Assembly (NCBI GenBank): GCA_017652265.1
Contig: JAGCBH010000035.1
Location: 26,818 to 90,817, forward strand
Source: a bacterium
Lineage (GTDB): Bacteria; Cyanobacteriota; Vampirovibrionia; Gastranaerophilales; Gastranaerophilaceae
Direction: 5' to 3'
DNA: 64,000 nucleotides
In this document: in pieces, positions 26,910 to 35,575 of the stretch
Numbering within the stretch: the stretch's first letter is position 1
How the letters are laid out: each line of letters starts with the position of its first letter
Position numbers and translations under genes: made by a program
Notes under the pieces: generated by a model
Database searches by the model: none
Seen by the model: the letters and a program-made list of their open reading frames with translations, nothing else
Told to the model about the DNA's origin: nothing

Positions 26910-28187
26910 ATGAATACGGTTTTTCCAAATAAGAAAGGGTTACGCGGAACAATAGCAATACCTGCGGATAAATCTTTATCGCACAGGGCGGTTATGCTTT
27001 TATCTTTGGCAAAAGGTAAAGCGGTAATTAAAAATTTCTCATCTGCCGAAGATCCCAAATCCACTCTGAATTTGTTTGCAAATCTTGGTGTGGATTATAA
27101 ATATATTAATGAAAAAACTCTGGAAATCAATTCCTGTGAGGGGTTGAGATGTGCTGATATTCCTCTTGATTGCGGGAATTCAGGTACGACAATGCGTCTT
27201 GCTTCGGGTATTTTGTGTGCACAAAATTTTAATTCCGTCTTAACAGGTGACGAAAGCCTTTCCAAAAGGCCAATGAAGCGCATAATAGAGCCGTTAGAGC
27301 TTATGGGGGCTCGGATAACTTCTGAAAACGGCTGTGCACCTCTTTATATAAGGGGCGGGAAACTGCATTCTGTCAATTATATTTCAAAACTTGCATCAGC
27401 GCAGGTTAAGTCGGCGGTTTTGCTGGCGGGTATCCAAACAGACGGAGAAACAATTTTTACAGAGTCATATAAATCCAGAAATCATACCGAATTAATGCTG
27501 AAATATCTTGATGCCGATATTGAGACGGCTGATAACAAAACGGTTGTGCGCAAATCTCAATTAATTCCTAAAGATATTGAGATTGCGGGCGATATATCGT
27601 CAGCGGCATTTTTTATTGCAGCAGCTCTTATTGTTCCGAATTCAGATATAGTTATTAAAAATGTCGGTTTAAATCCTACAAGAACGGGAGTTATAGATGT
27701 TGTAAAACAGATGGGCGGAAATCTGGAAATTATTGATATGCGTGAAATTTCAGGTGAACCTGTAGGTGATTTGCGGGTGTGTTATTCTCCGGATATGAAA
27801 GGAGCGGAAATTAAAGGCGATATTATACCCCGCCTCATTGATGAGATACCTGTTATTGCAGTATTGGCTTCGCAGGCTGAGGGTAAAACGGTTGTTCGAG
27901 ATGCTCAGGATTTGAGAAATAAAGAAAGCGACAGAATTTCGGCACTGTGCAATGAGCTTAAAAAGACGGGTATTGAAATCAAAGAACTATCAGACGGTTT
28001 TGAAATTATCGGTAAAAATAAAATCAGTGGCGGTTGTGAACTGGACTCTCATAAAGATCACCGTCTTGCGATGAGTTTTTACGTTGCCGGACTTGCTGCG
28101 GAAGAAGAAATTAATATAAAAGACTTTGATTGCATTAATATTTCTCTGCCGGAATTTTTACCGTTGATATCAAGCTTGATGTATTAG
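26910..28187 (+). CDS. aroA: 3-phosphoshikimate 1-carboxyvinyltransferase (EPSP synthase)
   Basis: AroA joins shikimate-3-phosphate with PEP in aromatic amino acid synthesis. Conserved blocks: PADKSLSHRAVMLLSLAKG at the N-terminus, LDCGNSGTTMRLASG near residue 90, SLSKRPMKRII around 120, NKESDRI and the C-terminal DHRLAMSF. Length 425 is normal. The LDCGNSGTTMR variant of the LGNAGT motif belongs to the class II-like, less glyphosate-sensitive pattern, which is inference. It is not clustered with other aro genes; aroQ is at 48.5 kb and trpB at 30.7 kb. Confidence 0.95.
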   Translation: MNTVFPNKKGLRGTIAIPADKSLSHRAVMLLSLAKGKAVIKNFSSAEDPKSTLNLFANLGVDYKYINEKTLEINSCEGLRCADIPLDCGNSGTTMRLASGILCAQNFNSVLTGDESLSKRPMKRIIEPLELMGARITSENGCAPLYIRGGKLHSVNYISKLASAQVKSAVLLAGIQTDGETIFTESYKSRNHTELMLKYLDADIETADNKTVVRKSQLIPKDIEIAGDISSAAFFIAAALIVPNSDIVIKNVGLNPTRTGVIDVVKQMGGNLEIIDMREISGEPVGDLRVCYSPDMKGAEIKGDIIPRLIDEIPVIAVLASQAEGKTVVRDAQDLRNKESDRISALCNELKKTGIEIKELSDGFEIIGKNKISGGCELDSHKDHRLAMSFYVAGLAAEEEINIKDFDCINISLPEFLPLISSLMY

Positions 28188-28202
28188 GTAAACTTAACAA
28201 AT

Positions 28203-28230
28203 TTGATAATTGTCAAATATTAATTATAAT
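28203..28230 (+). promoter_or_regulatory. Promoter of the FliI-like gene
   Basis: TTGATA, 16 bp, TATAAT (28225-28230), 8 nt, ATG 28239, so the leader is about two bases or none. There is no ribosome site. Confidence 0.7.
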
Positions 28231-28238
28231 TTTAGAGT

Positions 28239-29585
28239 ATGGCGGAACTTGATATAACAAGATTAAAAAAACTGGAAGAGCGTGTTCATGAAAAACTTGA
28301 AGACACTACATTGTTTCAGTTTAAAGGTACTGTTTCCAAACTTCTAGGGTTAACGGTTGAAGTTAAGCTTCCGGGGTTGAAAATAGGCGATTTATGCTAC
28401 ATTGAAACGAATACGGGTGAACTTAAGCCTGCTGAAGTATCCGCCTTTAGAGGTGAAGTAGCACAGTTATTGCTGTTATTGGATGGTAACGGTATAGGTC
28501 AGGGTAGTCTTGTAACTTCAACCGGTGCGCCTATAACTATTCCGGTGGGTGATTTTTTGCTTGGAAGACTTATTGATCCGATGGGTATCCCGCTTGACGG
28601 AAAACCGTTAGATTTGTCAGGAGCTACCTGGCGTTCTATTGAGGGGCCGCCGCCGGGGCCGTTTGAGCGTCCTATAATTTCCGAACAGTTTTCAACCGGA
28701 GTTCGTGCGATAGATTCCTGTCTTACAATGGGATGCGGTCAGCGTCTTGGTCTTTTTGCGGGTTCTGGTGTCGGTAAAAGTACCCTGCTTGGTATGATTG
28801 CAAGAAATTCGGATGCAGACGTTAACGTAGTTGCGCTGATAGGAGAACGTGGCCGTGAAGTTAAAGAGTTCATTGAAGATTCTTTGGGTGTTGAGGGTAT
28901 GAAACGCTCGGTTGTTGTCTGTGCAACAGGTGATAAACCGCCTTTAATCCGTCAAAAATGTTTACTTGCAGCAACTGCAGTATGCGAATATTTCAGGGAT
29001 CAGGGGAAAAAGGTTTTTCTTATGACGGATACCGTTACACGTTGCGCAATGGCGGGGCGTGAAGTAGGTTTATCACTTGGCGAACCTCCTACAATGAAAG
29101 GTTATCCGCCTTCTATATTTTCATGGCTGCAAAAAGTTCTTGAGCGTGCCGGCAACAGTGAAAAAGGCTCTATTACCGCTTTATATACAGTTTTGATGGA
29201 AGGCGATGATATTACAGACCCGATAGTTGATATTGTAAGAGGTATTGTTGACGGTCACATTTTCTTATCCAGAAAAGTCGCCGAAAGTAACCATTATCCT
29301 GCGATTGATGTTTTGGGAAGTATTTCCCGTCTTATGGCTGTTGTTGCGTCACCTGAACATAAGGCGGCGGCGGCCAAAATGAGAACTTTGATGTCAATGT
29401 ATCGAGAAAATAAAGATTTAATTGATGTCGGTATGTATCAGCCGGGAACAAACCCGAAACTTGATGTTGCAATTCAAATGATGCCTCAGATAAATGCCTT
29501 TTTACAGCAGAAAACATCGGATTTGGTTTCTATGGATACAACAATATCAACACTTATAAATATGATGAAGGATATTGAGATTTAA
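28239..29585 (+). CDS. fliI: FliI/YscN-type secretion ATPase
   Basis: The 448-residue hexameric export ATPase is homologous to F1-beta. It has an N-terminal beta-barrel, then Walker A AGSGVGKST at residues 174-182. The family GERGREVKEFI and SLGEPPTMKGYPPS blocks and the DVLGSISRLM C-terminal block follow. FliI powers flagellar type III export. No other flagellar or type III gene is in the window, so its partners must be elsewhere or it is a remnant with another role. The gene ends flush against the convergent GspF-like gene. Confidence 0.9.
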   Translation: MAELDITRLKKLEERVHEKLEDTTLFQFKGTVSKLLGLTVEVKLPGLKIGDLCYIETNTGELKPAEVSAFRGEVAQLLLLLDGNGIGQGSLVTSTGAPITIPVGDFLLGRLIDPMGIPLDGKPLDLSGATWRSIEGPPPGPFERPIISEQFSTGVRAIDSCLTMGCGQRLGLFAGSGVGKSTLLGMIARNSDADVNVVALIGERGREVKEFIEDSLGVEGMKRSVVVCATGDKPPLIRQKCLLAATAVCEYFRDQGKKVFLMTDTVTRCAMAGREVGLSLGEPPTMKGYPPSIFSWLQKVLERAGNSEKGSITALYTVLMEGDDITDPIVDIVRGIVDGHIFLSRKVAESNHYPAIDVLGSISRLMAVVASPEHKAAAAKMRTLMSMYRENKDLIDVGMYQPGTNPKLDVAIQMMPQINAFLQQKTSDLVSMDTTISTLINMMKDIEI

Positions 29586-30623
29586 TTACAGTGCCAAAAG
29601 GCTTCCGTAAACGGTACTGAGTACAGAATACGCAAAATATCCGACAGCACAACCGATTAAAACAAGTAAGGTCGGCTCCAGAAGTTTTAGTATTGAAGTT
29701 ATTGCCATTTCAAGCTTAAGATTTATTGTGTTGCTTATATCAAAAAAAACTTTATCCAGATTACCGGATACATCACCGGATTCTATTTTCATTATTAAAT
29801 CATTCGGGAAAAGGCCTGTTGTGCCGAATAGTTTTGCAATAGGCTTTTGAGATACCAGTGCCGAACACTTGATAAACTTATCACGCATAAAAGTATTAGG
29901 AATTGCATCGGCAGAAAGAATTATTGCCTGCGTAATCGGTATTCCTGCTTTGTAAGAAATTGCCAGTAATCTTGAGAAAGTTGACAGGTTGTAATATTTT
30001 ATTGCGGCTCCGAATAAAGGTAATTTTAAACCTTTTTCGGTAGTGAAACTCTGAATTAAATTTCTGGACATGAAAAATAATGCAACCGATATAACTCCTA
30101 TAATTGCCGAAATATTTATAAAACTTTCCATTCCGAATGACGCAATTTTCAGACTGCTTGCATCTCCGGTCATTGAAGCCGTAAATGCTGCAAGTTTCGG
30201 TTGTATAACGCATACAAGCAATATTACAGACAAGATTAACAATACCAGCAGAAATGCAGGATATGAACACGACCTTATTACGGTAGATTTGAATTCCCGT
30301 TGTCGTAAGAGTAAATCGTTTATATCCTTTAAAATCTGTGGTAATTCTCCGGTTTGAACGCCGACGGAGATAAGGTTACAGTATGCCGCTCCCAAAGTTT
30401 TCTTGAACTTGAGTATTGTATCGGTAAAATTAACTCCCGCCGCTCCCTCTTTTAAAATCAGGTTTATAATTCTTCTAATCTGAACATTATTTGTGTATTC
30501 CGCCATTTGAAAAAGTGCTGTATTCAGCGGAATAGAGGCATCCAAATAGTTGCTGAAAGCTCCGAAAAGCTCAATTTTATCGTTTAGTGATAAAGCAGGT
30601 AAGTCATATTGTTTTGATTTCAT
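29586..30623 (-). CDS. GspF/PilC-type inner-membrane platform protein
   Basis: The 345-residue protein has the two GspF repeats: one around LSLNDKIELFGAFSNYLDASIPL and the other around TFSRLLAISYKAGIPITQAII. Three membrane segments are at about 110-135, 165-185 and 310-330. It is the platform of type II secretion or type IV pili. No ATPase (GspE/PilB) or channel gene is adjacent; the pilin-like protein at 14421 could be a client. It has its own leaderless promoter overlapping the trpB stop. Confidence 0.9.
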   Translation of the reverse strand: MKSKQYDLPALSLNDKIELFGAFSNYLDASIPLNTALFQMAEYTNNVQIRRIINLILKEGAAGVNFTDTILKFKKTLGAAYCNLISVGVQTGELPQILKDINDLLLRQREFKSTVIRSCSYPAFLLVLLILSVILLVCVIQPKLAAFTASMTGDASSLKIASFGMESFINISAIIGVISVALFFMSRNLIQSFTTEKGLKLPLFGAAIKYYNLSTFSRLLAISYKAGIPITQAIILSADAIPNTFMRDKFIKCSALVSQKPIAKLFGTTGLFPNDLIMKIESGDVSGNLDKVFFDISNTINLKLEMAITSILKLLEPTLLVLIGCAVGYFAYSVLSTVYGSLLAL

Positions 30624-30629
30624 AACCGA

Positions 30630-30658
30630 ATTATATATTATTTTTATTGTTTTATCAA
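30630..30658 (-). promoter_or_regulatory. Leaderless promoter of the GspF-like gene
   Basis: On the minus strand: TTGATA (30658-30653), 17 bp, TATAAT (30635-30630), 6 nt, ATG 30623. The trpB stop TGA (30657-30655) lies inside the -35 box. Confidence 0.8.
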
Positions 30659-31851
30659 CAATTGAATTTGCTTAAAACAAATTCAATATCCTTGTCCCCT
30701 CTGCCTGATAAATTTATGAGCATGTCTTTATATTTTCCTGTTTTGGCCAGTTTAAGTCCGTACGCTACCGCGTGAGAACTTTCAAGTGCAGGAATTATAC
30801 CTTCGGCTTTTGATAATTCATAAAACGCATTTATTGCCTCATTATCGTCTATAACATCATATTTTACACGCCCGATTTCTGCCAGATAACAATGTTTAGG
30901 GCCTACTCCGGGATAATCAAGTCCGCTTGCGACAGAATAGGCATTGGTAATTTTGCCGTCAGCATCTTGTAAAACTTTGCATTTGAATCCGTGAATTATT
31001 CCGTCTTTGCCGAAATTCATACTTGCGGCGTTATCTCCTGCGGCGGAACTTCTTCCCAAAGGCTCAACTCCGTATATGTCAACGCTTTCATCTTCTATAA
31101 ATCCACTGAATAACCCGATGGCATTTGAGCCTCCGCCTACGCACGCGATTATGCAGTCGGGAAGCTTACCTGCCTGTTTTAAAAACTGTTCTCTTGCTTC
31201 GCGGCCGATAACAGACTGAAAATATTCAATTATCATAGGGAAAGGATAAGGCCCTACAGCCGAACCTATTGCGTACATTGCAGTATTATATTCTTTTAAA
31301 TAAGCGTTAAATGATGCGTCAACCGCTTCTTTAAGAGTTTTAGTTCCGTCAGAGACGGGTACTATATTGGCACCAAGAATTTTCATTCTTTCAACATTCG
31401 GTTTTTCTTTTACTATATCTATTTCGCCCATATAAATATCACATTCAAGTCCGGTAATGGCTGCTGCTGTTGCAATTGCAACTCCGTGCTGTCCGGCTCC
31501 TGTTTCCGCAATAAGTTTTGATTTTCCCATTCTTTTTGCAAGCAGTGCTTCACCTAAAGAATGGTTTATTTTGTGTGCGCCTGTATGGTTCAAGTCTTCT
31601 CTTTTTAAATAAATTCCGCAGTTATACTTAGCAGACAGATTTTTTGCGTAATATACAGGGCTTGGACGGCCTGCGTAATTTTCAAGTAAATCATTGAGTT
31701 CATCGTTGAATTCTTTTTCTTTTATGCAGTTTAAAAAAGTTTCAGCTATTTTTTGAAATTCTTTTTTAAGCTCATTAGGTACAAATTGTCCCCCGTAATT
31801 GCCGTAAAAACCTTCGCTGTCAGGCATGATATTAATTTTACCGAACCCCAT
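30655..31851 (-). CDS. trpB: Tryptophan synthase beta chain
   Basis: TrpB condenses indole with serine using PLP. The PLP Lys is in HTGAHKINH (Lys94), the phosphate loop is [10 protein letters not shown] and the [12 protein letters not shown] block is typical. Length 398 is normal for TrpB1. No trpA or other trp gene is next to it, so it is a detached trpB. AGGAGG precedes the ATG, in contrast to the leaderless neighbours. A structured repeat begins 23 bases upstream of the start, so it would lie in the leader if transcription begins beyond it. Confidence 0.95.
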   Translation of the reverse strand: MGFGKINIMPDSEGFYGNYGGQFVPNELKKEFQKIAETFLNCIKEKEFNDELNDLLENYAGRPSPVYYAKNLSAKYNCGIYLKREDLNHTGAHKINHSLGEALLAKRMGKSKLIAETGAGQHGVAIATAAAITGLECDIYMGEIDIVKEKPNVERMKILGANIVPVSDGTKTLKEAVDASFNAYLKEYNTAMYAIGSAVGPYPFPMIIEYFQSVIGREAREQFLKQAGKLPDCIIACVGGGSNAIGLFSGFIEDESVDIYGVEPLGRSSAAGDNAASMNFGKDGIIHGFKCKVLQDADGKITNAYSVASGLDYPGVGPKHCYLAEIGRVKYDVIDDNEAINAFYELSKAEGIIPALESSHAVAYGLKLAKTGKYKDMLINLSGRGDKDIEFVLSKFNC

Positions 31852-31873
31852 AAAGCCTCCTGATATTTTTCTT

Positions 31874-31991
31874 TGTCCGAGAAACTTTTGCGATAAGGTA
31901 CTTGAGCAAAAGTTTTGAGTGGCGTATTAGACAGCGCAGCCACGTACGGTTCGCGGTTCAGCGGAGCGGAGGTGGCTGAGAACTGCTTTTA
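31874..31991. repeat. Structured intergenic repeat, copy 1 (118 bp)
   Basis: This shares its first 58 bases (about seven differences), a 15-base core ACGTACGGTTCGCGG and the end GAACTGCTTTTA with the element at 40091. It contains a perfect 10-bp stem (AAACTTTTGC / GCAAAAGTTT), the pair GTGGC / GCCAC, and a competing pair CAGCCAC / GTGGCTG that encloses the core. It lies upstream of minus-strand trpB. It encodes no protein that I can support. Confidence 0.8.
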
Positions 31992-32311
31992 CTTTTATAT
32001 TTTAGTGTTATTTTGCGCATATAAGTGTATTTTTTACAATCAACTTTACAAAAATTTACACAGAAAATTGGGTATAAAATGGGTAATTTGAGCACGCTAT
32101 TTTACTGTGTGTTTAAATATTTAGTTAAAAATACAAAAAAATAATAAAGTTTTTTATCTTTAGATAAATATTTTTAAAAATGTGTTTACATTTGCTTAAT
32201 ATTTTGCATTTTTTAGGCAATTTTTGTTTTGAGGGTGTTTTATTATTTTGTATATCTGTTAAAATCAGTGTATACCCAACCCCTTAAAATATTGGATGTG
32301 TGTAGTAATTT
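31992..32311. other. AT-rich 320-base intergenic region
   Basis: No gene is seen. It holds three TTTACA hexamers on the plus strand (32033, 32045, 32055) spaced 12 and 10 bases apart and a TATAAAAT box near 32073. Another TAAAAT box lies about 50 bases before the next start. The promoter of the tandem 32312-35496 unit must be here but I cannot assign it with confidence. No ribosome site precedes ATG 32312. Confidence 0.5.
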
Positions 32312-33946
32312 ATGATAACAAGACTTGAAACAAGCGAAATATCAAATAGAAACAATGCATTAACCCGTGTTGATAAGAAAGCTGTGCCTGACAAACAGGC
32401 TCCTAACTTCAAAGGTGCGGGGGATATCGTTGTTAATCTTTTGCAGCATTGTGAAAAATTCCCTATGCTGAATGTTTCTGTTTTGGATTTATCAACTGCA
32501 ATTGTTCCAAGAAGTATAATTGAAACATTTTCAGGTCCTAAAGTTGAAAATGAAAACGGAAAAAAGCGCCGTAAAGCAAATGTATTGGCTGGTGCGGAAG
32601 CGTTTAGACGTGAAAGCTCAGGGCTTTTAATTAACTGCTTATTACCGGGCTTTGTTGTAGCAGGTGTTGCAAAACTTATACAGAGACCTATTTTAGGCAA
32701 AGAATTCAAAGGCAGCAAACTGTCTAATGTTTGGGCAGATAGTCAGGCATTGGATAAGATATCAAAATACTATGTCGGTGCAAACGGAACGGAAGAAGAA
32801 AAAATCTTTAATGCGTTCAGAAATATGTTATCAGATCTTTCCGGTGCTGACGGTAATGTTGCTAAAAACGGACTTACCGAATTCAAGTCAGTTACCGATA
32901 TTGATAAATATGCACGCCGCATGACAGATTGCGTAATGAACAGTTCTGATGCTAACCTCAAGAAAACAATTAAAGAAATATACAGAGGACTTGTTGGCGA
33001 AACTCACATGAGTGAACACATCAAGTTTAACGGAGATGAAAAATTCTTATCTTCTAACCTTGAATCTCTGACGGATGACGCAATCAGAGTTGTCAGAGAA
33101 ATGCACAAACACAACATAAAAGAAGAAAAAGATGTTGTTAAATACATTTCTAAAGCTAAAAAACTTGTAAAAGCAAAAAGTTTAGGCGGTATGGCAATAA
33201 TTTTACCGCTTGCAATTGCTGCTCAGCCTATTAACAGATGGATTACAAGAAGAACGGCCGGCGGTATGCGCGGAGCACCGATTTATGATGAATTTAAAGA
33301 TAAAGAAAGAAATGAAGAAAAGGGTGTTAAACTTTCTCCTAAAGAGAAGTCAGCACTTTTAAGACAAAAACTTGTTTCTATATCTTCTATGATAGGTGTT
33401 GCATTACTTTCAATGTCTAAATTCCCAAGCATGGCAATGCTTGAATTCAAAGGTATATTCCCGTCAATGGATATGGCAAGAATAGTTTCTACATCAACGT
33501 TTGCAAGCAGAATGGCAACTTCTGAAGACAAACATGAGTTGAAATTATCTACCGCTCGTGATATAACTACCTTTGCAAGCATGTATTTCTTAGGTGATTA
33601 TGCTGCAAAAGGAATTGCAACATTAATAGAAAAACATAACCCGAATGTATCATTATTACACAGATTTAAAGAAGTTCCGCAGGATGCAAATGTCTTCAAG
33701 AAATTCCTGAACTGGGCTAAGAATACAAGTCTTAAATCATCTGATGAACTGGCAACGAAACAATTGAAGAACTTACGTTCTTGGTGTCAGGCAGGCAACA
33801 TAGTATTCTCATTAATTCTCTTGGGTTTACTTGTACCGATGTTAACAGTAAGCAAAGCCCGTGCAGGACGTAATAACGATATTCAAAACGCACAAAACAA
33901 TAACAATGAAGGAATACAAACCCAAAATATAGGAAAAGCCGCATGA
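32312..33946 (+). CDS. Lineage-specific membrane protein, QPINR family member A
   Basis: I do not recognise a family. The 544-residue protein has a polar N-terminus with the motif NFKG (residues 32-35) and about five hydrophobic segments. One of these is followed by AAQPINRWITRR near residue 305. It is a paralogue of the next gene. Shared landmarks are an IVPR block after the first helix, QPINR, a K-G-I-A/V hydrophobic segment and a closing hydrophobic helix with L-x-x-x-x-P. Codons favour AAC, TTC and CAC more than neighbours do, as in the ribosomal protein genes, suggesting high expression. Its stop overlaps the next ATG by 4 bases. Confidence 0.75.
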   Translation: MITRLETSEISNRNNALTRVDKKAVPDKQAPNFKGAGDIVVNLLQHCEKFPMLNVSVLDLSTAIVPRSIIETFSGPKVENENGKKRRKANVLAGAEAFRRESSGLLINCLLPGFVVAGVAKLIQRPILGKEFKGSKLSNVWADSQALDKISKYYVGANGTEEEKIFNAFRNMLSDLSGADGNVAKNGLTEFKSVTDIDKYARRMTDCVMNSSDANLKKTIKEIYRGLVGETHMSEHIKFNGDEKFLSSNLESLTDDAIRVVREMHKHNIKEEKDVVKYISKAKKLVKAKSLGGMAIILPLAIAAQPINRWITRRTAGGMRGAPIYDEFKDKERNEEKGVKLSPKEKSALLRQKLVSISSMIGVALLSMSKFPSMAMLEFKGIFPSMDMARIVSTSTFASRMATSEDKHELKLSTARDITTFASMYFLGDYAAKGIATLIEKHNPNVSLLHRFKEVPQDANVFKKFLNWAKNTSLKSSDELATKQLKNLRSWCQAGNIVFSLILLGLLVPMLTVSKARAGRNNDIQNAQNNNNEGIQTQNIGKAA

Positions 33947-35496
33947 ATATAAATAGTGTATCAGCAAAAATTGAAAATAAGAGAACAGCAAAACCGCAGC
34001 CGAATTTCGGTAACGGTATAGACACTGTTCTGCGCTTTTTAGATACCAACAAAGCTTGGGGTGCTGTCGGTGTTGATGTAGGTTCTATGGTAATTCCAAG
34101 GACAGCAGTTGACTTTTCAAGAGGTATAGATGCCGGACTTGAAACCGGAGGCAGAGAATCTTCAAGTTCGTTAAACCATGCTTCTGTAGGTTTGTATGGT
34201 GCAGGTGCAGGTGCTTTAATTGCTACAGCTTTTAATCCGAAATATGGTGTAAAATTTAACAAAATTTTTGCCGGCGATAAGCTTTTGGATAATTTTGGCG
34301 AAGCGTGGAGTGAAAATAAAGAATTAAGACCGTTCCTGGAACATGTTGTTGATTCTATTGAAGGTTTTAACCCTTCAAATGTTAATGCTACTGCCGAAGG
34401 CTGGGTAGGTATTCCGAAAGATACTCAGAAAATCATTGTAGACAGACTTGAAAAAGAAATAAGAGAATCCGGTGAATTCAAAATCAATAAAGAAACCGAA
34501 AAATTCATACACAATATCATTACTTCAACAACCGGTGCTGAAGCAGAAATCAGATTAAAAGGAATCAAAACCGCTGTTGACGGACTTGAATTGAAAAATG
34601 TTCTTGAAAATATTTATTCTGTTTCAAAAACATTCCTGCAGGAAAAAGTTGTTGAAAACCCGACCGAATTTCTCAAATCAATGAAAAGATTTAATAAATA
34701 CCGTTCTCTTGCAGGACTTGGTATTGCTTCTGCTATCGGTATGTCAATTCAGCCGATTAACAGATATTTAACCAAGAAAAGAACCGGAAGTGATGATTTT
34801 GTAGGCGGCGGTGAAAAAGATAATTCTACAAGATTTAAAGTAACCAAAGTTCTTGCAGCAGTTGCATTCCTGATAGGTGCATTTGCTACTATCAGTACAA
34901 AACCTGCAGAAATATTGAGTAAAATCCAGTACAAAGGTATGGTACCTACACTTGATCAGTTTAAGGCTGTTTACGGTCTTACTATTTGTTCAAGATTCTT
35001 ATCTGCAAGAAACGGTAATGAACTTGGTGAATCTGCAAGAAAAGACACTCTCGGCTTTATAAGCTGGTTGTTGCTCGGAAACGTTGTTGCTAAAGGCGTT
35101 GCAAAATGGCTTGATAAAGACTTGATAAATTATCATCCTGGTAAAGGTATATTAAAAGCCAATATCAAGACAAGAGATGAAGTTCTTCTTGAAGCTCTGC
35201 GAGGACATGGTATCTCTGTTGTTGAAAACGGAAAAGCACTCAAGTTCAGCGAATTAATCAAGAAGTTGCCTAAGGCTGATAAGATAACCAGAAGAAAACT
35301 CTGGAAGTTGAACGGTGCTCAATTTGCCGGCTACTTATTCTCCGGCTTGATACTTGGTTTCGGTATTCCGAAGATGAATAAATATATCACAAATAATAAG
35401 GAAGCTAAGAAAAAAGCGGCTCTTGAAGCACAAGCAGAAGCAGCAAAAAATGTTATGTTGAAACCTGAAGCTGAAGAAGTTGCAAACGCTGCATAA
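33943..35496 (+). CDS. Lineage-specific membrane protein, QPINR family member B
   Basis: This is a tandem paralogue of the preceding gene (517 residues) with no recognised family. The N-terminal motif NFGN is at residues 21-24, MVIPRTAVDF corresponds to IVPRSIIETF of the paralogue, and QPINRYLTKKR is near residue 269. The fourth hydrophobic segment LLLGNVVAKGVAKWL matches FLGDYAAKGIATLI, and GYLFSGLILGFGIPK closes the protein. The C-terminal 30 residues are Ala/Glu/Lys-rich. It is cotranscribed with member A by an ATGA overlap; a strong hairpin ends the unit. Function unknown; an envelope role is inferred only from hydrophobicity. Confidence 0.75.
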   Translation: MNINSVSAKIENKRTAKPQPNFGNGIDTVLRFLDTNKAWGAVGVDVGSMVIPRTAVDFSRGIDAGLETGGRESSSSLNHASVGLYGAGAGALIATAFNPKYGVKFNKIFAGDKLLDNFGEAWSENKELRPFLEHVVDSIEGFNPSNVNATAEGWVGIPKDTQKIIVDRLEKEIRESGEFKINKETEKFIHNIITSTTGAEAEIRLKGIKTAVDGLELKNVLENIYSVSKTFLQEKVVENPTEFLKSMKRFNKYRSLAGLGIASAIGMSIQPINRYLTKKRTGSDDFVGGGEKDNSTRFKVTKVLAAVAFLIGAFATISTKPAEILSKIQYKGMVPTLDQFKAVYGLTICSRFLSARNGNELGESARKDTLGFISWLLLGNVVAKGVAKWLDKDLINYHPGKGILKANIKTRDEVLLEALRGHGISVVENGKALKFSELIKKLPKADKITRRKLWKLNGAQFAGYLFSGLILGFGIPKMNKYITNNKEAKKKAALEAQAEAAKNVMLKPEAEEVANAA

Positions 35497-35521
35497 TATA
35501 CTATGAAAATATTATGATAAA

Positions 35522-35553
35522 AGGGGCGGATTGATTTTAATCAATCCGCCCCT
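35522..35553. terminator. Terminator after the QPINR pair
   Basis: A perfect GC-rich stem of at least 13 bp (GGGGCGGATTGAT and its complement) has a 4-nt loop and is followed by TCTCTTAATT. It stands between the convergent QPINR unit and minE. Confidence 0.85.
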
Positions 35554-35575
35554 CTCTTAATTATTTGAAACCTAA

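Noticed and set aside
31746..31943. A possible protein encoded by the structured repeat (both copies read [10 protein letters not shown] in one minus-strand frame)
   Set aside because: The frames run into trpB in another phase in copy 1 and stop soon in copy 2. Differences between copies include amino-acid changes and the large insertions, so nucleotide-level repeat similarity explains it.
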